Source: Oerskovia jenensis
GTDB taxonomy: Bacteria; Actinomycetota; Actinomycetes; Actinomycetales; Cellulomonadaceae
Direction: 5' to 3'
Length of the DNA stretch: 64,000 nt
Assembly: GCF_016907235.1 (NCBI RefSeq)
Contig: NZ_JAFBBO010000001.1
Location: forward strand, 1,426,001 to 1,490,000
Positions 1 through 7,494 of this stretch are shown piece after piece. The position numbers and the translations under genes are program-made. Positions within the stretch are counted from its first letter, which is position 1; each line of letters starts with the position of its first letter. The notes beneath the pieces are model-generated. The model was not told the origin of the DNA, made no database searches, and worked only from the letters and a program-made list of their open reading frames with translations.

Positions 1-1
1 C

Positions 2-775
2 CAGACCGCACGCCATGCCCAGCTCGTCGACGACCTCCACGCCGCGCAGGCAGAGCTCGGGACGGTCCACCACGCGGCCGGGGTCGCGGCCGAGCGCGAG
101 CGCATGGCCCGCGAGATCCACGACACCCTGGCGCAGGGGTTCACGAGCGTCGTCATGCTCGCCCAGGCCGCGAGCGCCGACCTCGACCGCGACGACATCG
201 CCGCGGCCCGGGACCGGCTCGCGCTCGTCGAGACGACGGCGCGCGACAACCTGGCCGATGCCCGGTCCCTCGTCACCGCGTTCTCCCCCGTGCCGTTGCA
301 GGGCGCGACGCTCGTCGAGGCGATCGAGCGCCTGGCCGGCCGCTTCGAGGACGAGTCGGGGGTCGCGGTGACGCTGCGGCTGTCGGTCGTCCCGGGGCTG
401 GGCAGCGCCGAGGACGTCGTCCTGCTGCGGTCCGCGCAGGAGGCCCTGGCCAACGTGCGCCGGCACGCGCAGGCGAGCTCCGTCGTCGTCTCCCTGGGCG
501 AGGGGGCGGGGCCGGGCGGCCCGGAGAGGTCGGCACCCGACGGCGCCACGGTCGTCCTCGAGGTCACGGACGACGGTCGGGGGCTCGGACCGGGCGTCGT
601 GGAAGGGTTCGGTCTGCGCGGCATGCGTGAACGCGTCGCCGAGGGCGAGGGCACGGTGCGCGTCCTGTCGCCCCCGGGTGGTGGGACGAGCGTCCGGGTC
701 GAGCTGCCCGTGCCCGCCGACCACCCCGCCGGCGCCCCGCCCCAGCCCACCCCTCTCCCCCGGAGCCACCCGTGA
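2..775 (+). CDS. Sensor histidine kinase, NarL/DesK type (5' partial)
   Basis: The reading frame is already open at the window edge, so the N-terminal sensor part lies outside. About 257 residues remain. Near residues 33-45 is a HisKA_3 dimerisation/phosphoacceptor motif (MAREIHDTLAQGF, with the phospho-His in REIHD). A HATPase_c domain follows, with an N-box-like SAQEALANVRRHAQAS and the glycine motif DDGRGLGPG...GFGLRGMRERV. It would autophosphorylate and pass phosphate to the regulator encoded next door. The last codons overlap the GTG of that gene (GTGA), so the pair is translationally coupled. The signal sensed cannot be told from this fragment. Family assignment is firm. Confidence 0.93.
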   Translation, partial: QTARHAQLVDDLHAAQAELGTVHHAAGVAAERERMAREIHDTLAQGFTSVVMLAQAASADLDRDDIAAARDRLALVETTARDNLADARSLVTAFSPVPLQGATLVEAIERLAGRFEDESGVAVTLRLSVVPGLGSAEDVVLLRSAQEALANVRRHAQASSVVVSLGEGAGPGGPERSAPDGATVVLEVTDDGRGLGPGVVEGFGLRGMRERVAEGEGTVRVLSPPGGGTSVRVELPVPADHPAGAPPQPTPLPRSHP

Positions 776-1500
776 CCTCGACCGCCGACCGTCCGTCCTC
801 CTCGCCCTCCCGCCCCAGGACGACCGTCTCGGCGACCGGGACCGGTGCGTCCTCGTCGGCTCCCCCGGTCCGCGTCCTCGTGGTCGACGACCACCCCGTG
901 GTGCGCTCGGGGCTCGTCGGGATGCTCATGGCCGAGCCGGACCTCGTCGTCGTCGGCGAGGCGGGCGACGGCCGCGAGGGCGTGACGCTCGCGCGCGAGC
1001 TGGTCCCCGACGTCGTGCTCATGGACCTGCGCATGCCCGTGCTCGACGGCGTGGGCGCGACGACCGAGATCCTCGGCTCCTGCGCGCCGGGGGCCAGGCG
1101 CCCGCGCGTCGTCGTGCTCACGACGTACGAGACCGACACCGACATCCTGCGCGCGGTCGAGGCCGGCGCGACGGGCTACCTGCTCAAGGACACCCCGCGC
1201 GACGTGCTCGTCGCGGGCATCCGCGCCGCGGCCCGCGGCGAGACGGTCCTGGCGCCCACGGTCGCGACCCGGCTCGTGACGTCGGTGCGTGCCCCGGGCG
1301 AGCGCCTGACGGCGCGTGAGGCCCAGGTCCTCGCACTCGTCGCACGCGGGCTGAGCAACCCCGCGATCGGGCGTGAGCTGTTCATCTCCGAGGCCACGGT
1401 CAAGACGCACCTGCTGCGCGCCTTCGCCAAGCTCGGGGTCGACGACCGCACGCGCGCCGTGACCGTCGCGATCGAGCGGGGGATCCTGCCCGGGGCGTGA
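772..1500 (+). CDS. Response regulator, NarL/FixJ (LuxR-type HTH) family
   Basis: 242 residues. The receiver domain spans about residues 33-155, with the acidic pair VDD at 38-40, phospho-acceptor Asp85 in VLMDLRMP, and the conserved Lys in YLLKDTP. A LuxR-type HTH at about 180-235 contains LTAREAQVLALVARGLSNPAIG and EATVKTHL. Residues 1-32 form a Ser/Thr/Arg-rich extension absent from most relatives, so a later start is possible, but the GTGA overlap with the upstream kinase supports GTG 772. It is the DNA-binding output of the kinase encoded just upstream. Target genes are unknown. Confidence 0.93.
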   Translation: MTSTADRPSSSPSRPRTTVSATGTGASSSAPPVRVLVVDDHPVVRSGLVGMLMAEPDLVVVGEAGDGREGVTLARELVPDVVLMDLRMPVLDGVGATTEILGSCAPGARRPRVVVLTTYETDTDILRAVEAGATGYLLKDTPRDVLVAGIRAAARGETVLAPTVATRLVTSVRAPGERLTAREAQVLALVARGLSNPAIGRELFISEATVKTHLLRAFAKLGVDDRTRAVTVAIERGILPGA

Positions 1501-1574
1501 TCTCACCCGGTCCGTGGCGGCCCCCGGGTCCGTGGTCGCGTGGCGCGAGCCCTCGGCCGGGACGGCCGGGGTGC

Positions 1575-1580
1575 GAGACT
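1575..1580 (+). promoter_or_regulatory. -10 element of a likely leaderless promoter (adenosine deaminase gene)
   Basis: GAGACT lies exactly 6 nt before GTG 1587 and no Shine-Dalgarno is visible. The same arrangement (TAGACT or similar, 5-7 nt, then GTG or ATG) recurs at other genes in this window, which points to transcription starting at the initiation codon. Confidence 0.5.
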
Positions 1581-1586
1581 GCCTCT

Positions 1587-2657
1587 GTGCGTGATCTGGC
1601 GAAGCTCCCCAAGGCCCACCTCCACCTGCACTTCACCGGTTCCATGCGACCGGCGACGCTGCACGACCTCGCCGCGCAGTACGGCGTACGGCTCCCGTCG
1701 GCCCTGCTCGACGGGGACCCGCTGCGCCTGCCCGCGACCGAGCGCGGCTGGTTCCGGTTCCAACGCCTGTACGACGCCGCGCGCGCGTGCGTGCGCTCCG
1801 AGGCCGACATGCGCCGGATCGTGCTCGAGGCCGCGCAGGACGACGCCGCCGAGGGGTCGGGCCGTCTCGAGATCCAGGTCGACCCGACCTCGTACGCGCC
1901 CTTCGTGGGCGGCATCTCGCCGGCCGTCGAGATCGTGCTCGACGCAGCGCGGGGGGCCAGTGCGGCGACCGGGACGGAGGTCGGCGTGATCGTCGCGGCC
2001 TCCCGCATGCGCCACCCGCTCGACGCGCGGACCCTCGCGCGTCTCGCGGCCCAGTACGTGGGCGACGGCCCGGGCGAGGTCCTGGGCTTCGGGCTGAGCA
2101 ACGACGAGCGGCGCGGGGACACCGCGGCCTTCGCCCCGGCCTTCTCGATCGCCCGCCGGGCGGGCCTCGCGCTCGTCCCGCACGGGGGCGAGCTGCTCGG
2201 CCCCGACCACGTGGACGAGGTGCTCACCGATCTCGACCCCGACCGGATCGGGCACGGGGTGCGCTCGGTCGAGGACCCGCGGGTCCTCGAGCGGGTCGTC
2301 GAGCGCGGGGTCGCGCTCGAGGTGTGCCCCGCCTCGAACGTGTCGCTCGGGGTGTACGACGACGGCGCGCAGGTCCCGCTCGGGGCGCTCGTCGACGCGG
2401 GGGCCCAGGTCGCGCTCGGCGCCGACGACCCCCTGCTCTTCGGCTCGCGCCTCGTGGCGCAGTACGAGTCCGCGCGGACCGAGCACGGGTTCTCCGACGT
2501 GGAGCTCGCGGACCTGGCCAGGTCCTCGATCCGGGCGAGCCGTGCCGGGGCCGCGACACGGGCACGGCTGCTCGCGGGCGTCGACGCCTGGCTCGCCGAG
2601 GATCCCGTGGCGCCGTCGGACGCACCCACCCCTGAGGGCGATCGGTCGGCACGGTGA
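1587..2657 (+). CDS. Adenosine deaminase family amidohydrolase
   Basis: 356 residues from GTG 1587. The frame is open back to 1497, but the first 30 codons read as Pro/Arg/Gly-rich filler, while GTG 1587 sits 6 nt after a -10-like hexamer and 6 codons before the first metal-binding motif, KAHLHLHFTGS. Further family motifs follow in order: VPHGGE (catalytic Glu), RIGHGVRS, LEVCPASN, and GADDPLLF with paired catalytic/metal Asp. The enzyme hydrolyses adenosine, or a related aminopurine nucleoside, to inosine plus ammonia in the cytoplasm. The HLHLHFTGS motif departs from the more usual HVHLDG form, so the exact substrate is uncertain. It is probably independently transcribed. Confidence 0.85.
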   Translation: MRDLAKLPKAHLHLHFTGSMRPATLHDLAAQYGVRLPSALLDGDPLRLPATERGWFRFQRLYDAARACVRSEADMRRIVLEAAQDDAAEGSGRLEIQVDPTSYAPFVGGISPAVEIVLDAARGASAATGTEVGVIVAASRMRHPLDARTLARLAAQYVGDGPGEVLGFGLSNDERRGDTAAFAPAFSIARRAGLALVPHGGELLGPDHVDEVLTDLDPDRIGHGVRSVEDPRVLERVVERGVALEVCPASNVSLGVYDDGAQVPLGALVDAGAQVALGADDPLLFGSRLVAQYESARTEHGFSDVELADLARSSIRASRAGAATRARLLAGVDAWLAEDPVAPSDAPTPEGDRSAR

Positions 2658-2721
2658 CCCCCCGAGCCATGGACACCGGCGAGGGCGTCGACGAGGACGC
2701 CACGGCGACCGGTGACACACG

Positions 2722-2755
2722 CTCTCATCCCTCTCTCATGCGCACCCGAGATACT
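2722..2755 (+). promoter_or_regulatory. Putative regulator-bound promoter: CTCTCAT direct repeat plus GATACT -10
   Basis: CTCTCAT occurs at 2722-2728 and again at 2733-2739, 11 bp apart, i.e. one helical turn, the spacing typical of OmpR/PhoB-family sites. GATACT at 2750-2755 lies 6 nt before ATG 2762, giving a leaderless start. The repeat covers where the -35 would be, consistent with class II activation. The downstream operon encodes an OmpR-type regulator, so autoregulation is the obvious hypothesis. Confidence 0.5.
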
Positions 2756-2761
2756 CGCGCC

Positions 2762-3193
2762 ATGCGACGGACGACGGTGTGGGTGATCGCGCTCGTGCTG
2801 ATCGCACTCGGCGGGGGCGCCGGGGCGGTCGCACTCGTCTCGGCGAGCCCGCCCGACCGCGACCTGCGGGGTCTCGTCGTGCTGACGCCGGCACCCACCC
2901 CCGTGGAGAGCACCCCGCCGTCCCCGACCCCCACGCCGCCACCCGACGAGACGACCGACGACGAGCCGGACGACGACAGCGAGGGCGACGACGAACCGGT
3001 GACGCCGAGCTCGCCGCTGGTCCCCGTCCAGCCCGCCCCGCCCCGCAGCGGGACGGACACGGTCGGCAAGACCCCTGACCAGACCTACGACGACGGCATG
3101 TACCACCCGGGCGAGCAGTACGACGACGGCATGTACCGCCCGTCCGACGAGTACAACGACGGCATGTGGACACCAGACACGGGGAACGGATGA
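2762..3193 (+). CDS. Small membrane-anchored protein with acidic Pro-rich stalk and three C-terminal 11-residue repeats
   Basis: 143 residues. One hydrophobic segment (about residues 6-28) follows MRRTT. Then come a Pro/Thr and Asp/Glu-rich stalk (about 42-95) and three tandem 11-residue repeats at 109-141 of form Y-[DN]-D-G-M-[YW]-x-P. The start is ATG 2762, because the hydrophobic segment begins immediately and a -10-like GATACT lies 6 nt upstream. The frame is open back to 2654, but those residues look non-coding. The stop overlaps the kinase start (ATGA), so it is cotranscribed with the two-component pair. A role as an extracytoplasmic accessory or ligand-binding partner of the kinase is inference. 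I recognise no family. Confidence 0.7.
   Translation: MRRTTVWVIALVLIALGGGAGAVALVSASPPDRDLRGLVVLTPAPTPVESTPPSPTPTPPPDETTDDEPDDDSEGDDEPVTPSSPLVPVQPAPPRSGTDTVGKTPDQTYDDGMYHPGEQYDDGMYRPSDEYNDGMWTPDTGNG
3086..3184 (+). repeat. Three in-frame 33-bp tandem repeats (11-residue protein repeat)
   Basis: Units are 3086-3118, 3119-3151 and 3152-3184. Each encodes Tyr-Asp/Asn-Asp-Gly-Met-Tyr/Trp-x-Pro and ends three codons before the stop. Units 1 and 2 are closest in DNA sequence; unit 3 has diverged (YNDGMW). Confidence 0.85.
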
Positions 3194-4797
3194 TGGCGCA
3201 GCACACCCCGGGCACCGGGCCCGCGCCCCACCGTGCCCCCTCCCGGCTCCAGACCGTCCGCGCCCGGATCCTCGGGGCGGTGCTCGCCCTGGCCGCTCTC
3301 GGCCTCATCATCGCGGGGGGCGTCGCCTACACGGCCCAGCGCGCGCACGTCGACGACCGGATGGACCAGTCGCTCATGCGCTCGCTCGAGGAGTTCGAGG
3401 CCCTCGCGCACGACGGGGTGCACCCCTCGACCGGGGAGAGGTTCACGTCCTCGGACGACCTCGTGAACACCGCGATGCGGCAGACCGTCCCCGCCCCGCA
3501 CGAGGGCATGATCGGGTTCCGCGGCGGCCGGGCGCAGTGGATCGCCGCGACGCCCGTGCCCCTGCGGCTCGAGGACGACGAGGTCCTCATGGACGCGCTC
3601 GAACCCCTCTCGACGGGTCGGGACGTGGTGCTCCGGGAGATCACGACCCCGGTCTCGAGCTACCGGGTCCTCGTCGTGCCCGTGACCGACGGCGACGTCC
3701 CGTCGGCGCTCGTCCTGGCGTTCGACCGCAGCGCCGAGCACGCCGAGTTCGACCAGGTGTTCCGGACCTACGCGATCATCGCGGTCGTGGCCCTGCTGCT
3801 GATCGCGGCCGTGGGCTGGCTCGTCGCGGGGCGTCTCCTGCGACCGGTGCGGCTCCTCGGCCAGACCGCCCGACGCATCAGCGACACCCACACCTCCGAG
3901 CGCATCCCCGTCACGGGCAACGACGACATCTCGGACCTCACGCAGGCGTTCAACGAGATGCTGGACCGCCTCGCCGCCGCCTTCGACGCCGAGCACGAGC
4001 TCCTCGACGACGTCGGGCACGAGCTGCGCACCCCTCTCACGATCGTGCGGGGGCACCTCGAGCTCATGGACCCCGGCGATCCCGAGGACGCCGCGAGCAC
4101 CCGCGACCTCGCGCTCGACGAGCTCGACCGGATGCACCGTCTCGTCGACGACCTCATGACCCTCGCCACGGCGGGCAGCCCCGACTTCGTGCGGCTCGAG
4201 GAGACGGACCTCGGGCGGCTCACGGACGACATCCTCGACAAGGCCCGTCTGCTGGGCGACCGTCGGTGGACCGTCGACGCGCGTACCGGGGTCACGGCTC
4301 ACGTCGACGAGCAACGCCTCACGCAGGCCTGGCTGCAGCTCGCGTCCAACGCCGTGAAGTTCTCCGCGCCCGGTTCCACGATCACCCTGGGCTCCGCGGT
4401 ACGTGACGGTCGGATCCGCCTCTGGGTGCGCGACGAGGGGATCGGTGTCTCACCCGACCAGCTCGAACGCATCTTCGTCCGGTTCGCGCAGGCCGAGCGC
4501 GAGCCGGCGTTCCGGGACGGTGCGGGGCTCGGCCTCGCGATCGTCAGCGCGATCGCCGGGGGACACGAAGGACGGGTCGAGGTCTCCTCGACCCGCGGCT
4601 TCGGCTCGACCTTCACGCTCGACCTCCCGCTCGACCCCGGCCCCTCGGCCGCCGTCCCCGACACCGCGGACCACGGTGGCCCGGGCACGGCCTCCATCGT
4701 CCCGAGGTCTCCCCTCGCCAGCACGACCGAGACACCCCTCACCATGGAGATCCCGGTCATCTCTCGGGCCAGTCAGGGTGAAAGGACATCGTTGTGA
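3190..4797 (+). CDS. Sensor histidine kinase, OmpR-partner (HAMP/HisKA/HATPase)
   Basis: 535 residues. TM1 is at about 26-46, followed by a roughly 145-residue extracytoplasmic sensor region, TM2 at about 193-215, HAMP at about 216-268, HisKA with His277 in DDVGHELRTPLTIVRGHL, and HATPase_c with QLASNAVKFSAPG, DEGIGVSPDQLERIF and GAGLGLAIVSAI. A Ser/Thr/Pro-rich tail of about 50 residues follows the catalytic domain. ATG 3190 overlaps the stop of the small repeat protein (ATGA); ATG 3193 is the next codon and equally possible. The stop overlaps the GTG of the regulator. The coupled upstream small membrane protein is a natural candidate sensory partner. Confidence 0.93.
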   Translation: MMAQHTPGTGPAPHRAPSRLQTVRARILGAVLALAALGLIIAGGVAYTAQRAHVDDRMDQSLMRSLEEFEALAHDGVHPSTGERFTSSDDLVNTAMRQTVPAPHEGMIGFRGGRAQWIAATPVPLRLEDDEVLMDALEPLSTGRDVVLREITTPVSSYRVLVVPVTDGDVPSALVLAFDRSAEHAEFDQVFRTYAIIAVVALLLIAAVGWLVAGRLLRPVRLLGQTARRISDTHTSERIPVTGNDDISDLTQAFNEMLDRLAAAFDAEHELLDDVGHELRTPLTIVRGHLELMDPGDPEDAASTRDLALDELDRMHRLVDDLMTLATAGSPDFVRLEETDLGRLTDDILDKARLLGDRRWTVDARTGVTAHVDEQRLTQAWLQLASNAVKFSAPGSTITLGSAVRDGRIRLWVRDEGIGVSPDQLERIFVRFAQAEREPAFRDGAGLGLAIVSAIAGGHEGRVEVSSTRGFGSTFTLDLPLDPGPSAAVPDTADHGGPGTASIVPRSPLASTTETPLTMEIPVISRASQGERTSL

Positions 4798-5462
4798 GCC
4801 AGATCCTCGTCGTCGAGGACGAGACCCGGATCTCGTCGTTCGTGACCAAGGGGTTGCGGGCCGCCGGATACGCGAGCGCCGCCGTGACCACCGGCCGGGA
4901 GGGTTACGACCTCGCCCAGACCGGGGACTACGACCTGATGATCCTCGATCTCGGCCTCCCCGACCAGGACGGGTTCACCGTCCTGCGCCGCCTGCGCGCT
5001 TCCCGCAGTACCATCCCGGTCATCATCCTCACGGCCCGGTCGTCCGTGACCGACACCGTCGCGGGGCTCGAGGGCGGTGCCGACGACTACATGGTCAAGC
5101 CCTTCCGTTTCGAGGAGCTCCTGGCGCGCATCCGGCTGCGCCTGCGGACCGAGCCCGCCGGGGAGGTCACGGTCCTCTCGCACGGCTCGCTCAGCCTGGA
5201 CCTGCGCACCCGCCGGGCCCGTACCGAGGACCGTGAGGTCGACCTCTCCGCCCGCGAGTTCGCGCTGGCCGAGACGTTCCTGCGCAACCCCGGTCAGGTC
5301 CTGAGCCGTGAGCAGCTGCTGTCGCGGGTGTGGGGCTACGACTTCGACCCGGGCTCCAACGTGGTCGACGTCTACGTGCGGTACCTGCGCAACAAGCTCG
5401 GTGCCGAGCGCGTCGTGACGGTCCGTGGCATGGGCTACCGGCTGGCGGACCCTGCAGCCTGA
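4794..5462 (+). CDS. Response regulator, OmpR/PhoB family
   Basis: 222 residues. The receiver has the acidic pair VVEDE, phospho-acceptor Asp52 in ILDLGLPDQDG, and the conserved Lys in YMVKPFRFEEL. The winged-helix Trans_reg_C domain ends with VVDVYVRYLRNKLG and VRGMGYRL, the hallmark of the family. Its GTG start overlaps the kinase stop (GTGA), giving the order small protein, kinase, regulator. Direct CTCTCAT repeats in the operon promoter (2722-2739) are a plausible autoregulatory target. A strong hairpin ends the operon at 5502-5535. Confidence 0.95.
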   Translation: MSQILVVEDETRISSFVTKGLRAAGYASAAVTTGREGYDLAQTGDYDLMILDLGLPDQDGFTVLRRLRASRSTIPVIILTARSSVTDTVAGLEGGADDYMVKPFRFEELLARIRLRLRTEPAGEVTVLSHGSLSLDLRTRRARTEDREVDLSAREFALAETFLRNPGQVLSREQLLSRVWGYDFDPGSNVVDVYVRYLRNKLGAERVVTVRGMGYRLADPAA

Positions 5463-5501
5463 GCCGCTGCCGGCCGTGGACCGCAGCGGCCACGGGACGA
5501 C

Positions 5502-5535
5502 GAGAGGGCGGAGGCCCGTGTGCCTCCGCCCTCTC
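5502..5535. terminator. Hairpin terminator between convergent genes
   Basis: A perfect 14-bp stem (GAGAGGGCGGAGGC paired with its complement) encloses a 6-nt loop, 39 nt after the regulator stop. There is no T-tract, as is common in high-GC actinobacteria. It probably serves both the + strand operon and the - strand gene ending at 5589. Confidence 0.8.
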
Positions 5536-5588
5536 ACGTACGGTCGGTGACGCGCCGACCGCTGAGTCGCCCCGCCGGGGCGCCCGCC

Positions 5589-5912
5589 CTAGGGGGTGGG
5601 CGCCGACGGGGACGTCTGTGCCGAGACCGGGCTCTGGGAGCTCACCGGGCTCGCTGCCGTGGCCGTGGTCTGCGCGGAGACCACCGATCCCGCGGTGTTC
5701 GTCGACACGGTCGTCGTGGAGCTCGACCGGTCGAGGTCCGAGGGACTCGGGGTCGTGCCCACGCCCGGCGTCGTCGTCGCGGCGTCGCCGGACTCGACGA
5801 CGGCGGGGGCATCGACGTCCGCGCGCGCTTCGGCTGCGGCCATCGTCGCGCCGAGCCCGACGCCGAGCACTCCGAGCGTGCCGGTCGCGATCCAGATCTT
5901 GCGTGCGTCCAT
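5589..5912 (-). CDS. Small secreted or membrane-anchored Ser/Thr/Ala-rich protein
   Basis: 107 residues. Residues 6-27 form a hydrophobic signal or anchor segment after MDARK, and the remainder is low-complexity Ala/Ser/Thr/Pro/Val sequence with no Cys and no recognisable domain. The start is supported by a good Shine-Dalgarno, GAGGAGG, 7 nt before ATG. A palindrome TGAGAG-N2-CTCTCA lies about 90 bp upstream (6003-6016), within the 3' end of the preceding gene. The APH-like gene upstream is in the same orientation with 12 nt between them, so they may be cotranscribed. Function is unknown; it may be a wall-exposed structural peptide. Confidence 0.65.
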   Translation of the reverse strand: MDARKIWIATGTLGVLGVGLGATMAAAEARADVDAPAVVESGDAATTTPGVGTTPSPSDLDRSSSTTTVSTNTAGSVVSAQTTATAASPVSSQSPVSAQTSPSAPTP

Positions 5913-5924
5913 GGTTCTACCTCC

Positions 5925-7313
5925 TCAGACGATGGGCAGCCGAACCGCTGCCCCGTCGTCACGAGGCTCACAGCCGGGCATGAGAGGAGCAGGAGCCGGA
6001 GGTGAGAGGACTCTCAGACGCGTCTCGGCTCCCGCGAGGAGCTCCTCGGCCACACCGAGCCAGGCCTCCGCGAGCGCCTCGCGGGGCGCGCCCGGCAGGA
6101 GGGACAGGACGACGCCCGCGCTGCGCGCACGCAGCCCGATCGGATCGGTGGCCTCGCCGAACACCGCGAGACACCGGTCGACGAGGCCCTGGACGCCCGG
6201 GTAGACCTGGGGCGCGAGGGTCTCCAGGACCGCGAGGTGGCCCGTCATGCAGGCCAGGTCGTCGATGCGGTGGCCGGGTCCCAGGGTGTCGACGTCGAGC
6301 ACCGCGGCGACACGTCGACACCCGGCTCCGCCGACGAGCAGGACGTTCGCCTCGTAGAAGTCGCCGTGCGTCGCGACCACGGGTCCGGGGTCCCGGTCGG
6401 CCACGATCCGGCGCAGGGAGCGTTCGAGCGCCTCGATGCGCGCGGCATGGCCGGGAAGGCGCCCGACGGCGGCGCGCGCGTAGTGCTCGGACCGCTCGGC
6501 CCACGCGGTCCGCCGCTCGAGCAGCACGGCGTCCCTCGGGAGAGCCCCGAGGGCGCGGAGCAGCTCCTGCGGGTCGATCGTGAACGGCTGCTCGTGCCTC
6601 GGGGTGGACGCGATCGCCGAGGCCAGCGTCTCCTCCGGCCGTGCCGCGAGCACCAGGATGCCCTCGCCGAGCGAGGCGAGCACGCGCGGCGCGGCGGGCG
6701 GGGCCGAGAGCGCGTAGCCCATGGGTGCGGCCTCCGCGACCAGGAAGAGGTCGTGGCGGATGCGGAGGTCCGTCACCCTGTCCGGACGGACGACCTTGAG
6801 ATAGACGTCGCCGTCGGTCGTCCGCGCCCGCAGCACGGCGCGACGCAACGGACGGTACGTCACGAGGTCGAGCCCCAGGACGAGGGGAGCGTGCGGGTCG
6901 AGCGAGCGCCACCGGTCGGTGAGCGCCGCGGCGTCGCAGGCCGTCGCCAGACCGGGCAGCAGGGGGTCCACGGGGTGGCGCCACACGTGGACGGTCTGCT
7001 CGCCGTCCACCAGGCGCAGGATCCCGCGCCGCTCGACGACGTCCGGCGGGAGGTCCGCGGTGGTGGCCACGAGATACTCGGGTCGTCCGGCTGGGGGGCG
7101 GGCACCGTCGCCCCCTCCGCGCACCGTGACCTCGTACCCCACGCTCACCTCGGCGCCGGGGCGGGCGTGCACCTGGTGCACGCGCCACGAACCGAGGGTC
7201 ACGTGATCGACGGCGAGCGCTGCCTCCAGGAGGTCACCCGCCCGGGGACCGGTGAGGAGCTGCGCAGCGGTGTCCATGGGAGCAAGGACACCGCCCTGGT
7301 GTGATGTGGACAT
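5925..7313 (-). CDS. Aminoglycoside phosphotransferase (APH)-fold kinase-like protein
   Basis: 462 residues. The C-terminal half carries the APH/choline-kinase catalytic signature: the Brenner-type loop VATHGDFYEANVL and a metal-binding Asp in AVLDVDTLGPGHRIDDLA. The N-terminal half (LGLDLVTYRPLRRAVLRA...VYLKVVR) looks like the nucleotide-binding lobe, with Lys in YLKVV. It probably phosphorylates a small hydroxyl or amino compound; the substrate is unknown and resistance should not be assumed. ATG 7313 is chosen; ATG 7277 (MDTAAQLL) is an alternative. A 13-bp perfect palindrome begins 4 nt upstream of ATG 7313, and a related TGAGAG palindrome lies near its 3' end. Confidence 0.75.
   Translation of the reverse strand: MSTSHQGGVLAPMDTAAQLLTGPRAGDLLEAALAVDHVTLGSWRVHQVHARPGAEVSVGYEVTVRGGGDGARPPAGRPEYLVATTADLPPDVVERRGILRLVDGEQTVHVWRHPVDPLLPGLATACDAAALTDRWRSLDPHAPLVLGLDLVTYRPLRRAVLRARTTDGDVYLKVVRPDRVTDLRIRHDLFLVAEAAPMGYALSAPPAAPRVLASLGEGILVLAARPEETLASAIASTPRHEQPFTIDPQELLRALGALPRDAVLLERRTAWAERSEHYARAAVGRLPGHAARIEALERSLRRIVADRDPGPVVATHGDFYEANVLLVGGAGCRRVAAVLDVDTLGPGHRIDDLACMTGHLAVLETLAPQVYPGVQGLVDRCLAVFGEATDPIGLRARSAGVVLSLLPGAPREALAEAWLGVAEELLAGAETRLRVLSPPAPAPLMPGCEPRDDGAAVRLPIV
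6003..6016. promoter_or_regulatory. Palindrome TGAGAG-N2-CTCTCA inside the 3' end of the APH-like gene
   Basis: TGAGAG GA CTCTCA matches the core of the larger palindrome at 7317-7344 (TGAGAG AC CTCTCA). An additional ATGAGAG lies at 5980-5986, 22 bp from GTGAGAG at 6002-6008. It sits about 90 bp upstream of the small-protein start at 5912, so it could be an operator for that gene. Confidence 0.4.
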
Positions 7314-7316
7314 GAG

Positions 7317-7344
7317 GGCTGCGTGAGAGACCTCTCACGCAGCC
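7317..7344. promoter_or_regulatory. Perfect 13-bp inverted repeat between divergent genes
   Basis: GGCTGCGTGAGAG at 7317-7329 and its exact complement at 7332-7344 are separated by only 2 nt. It lies 4 nt upstream of ATG 7313 (-) and about 150 bp before ATG 7495 (+). A two-base loop is poor for a terminator, so an operator bound by a dimeric regulator is more likely. As DNA it could also extrude as a cruciform. Confidence 0.55.
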
Positions 7345-7494
7345 GCGCGGGCACGTCCCGGGGCAGTCGCCCCCGTCCCCATGCTTCACAACGATTGCGC
7401 AACCCCTGCCCCCAGGAGGCGCCACGCCTCGGTACGTCGTGGGACCGTGGTCACACGGGGTCTGCGGAGGACCCCACCTCGAGGGGGAGCTCGC

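Noticed and set aside
5925-7313. Antibiotic resistance gene (aminoglycoside phosphotransferase)
   Set aside because: The APH fold is shared by many metabolic kinases; only the general catalytic motifs are seen, so a resistance call is unsupported.
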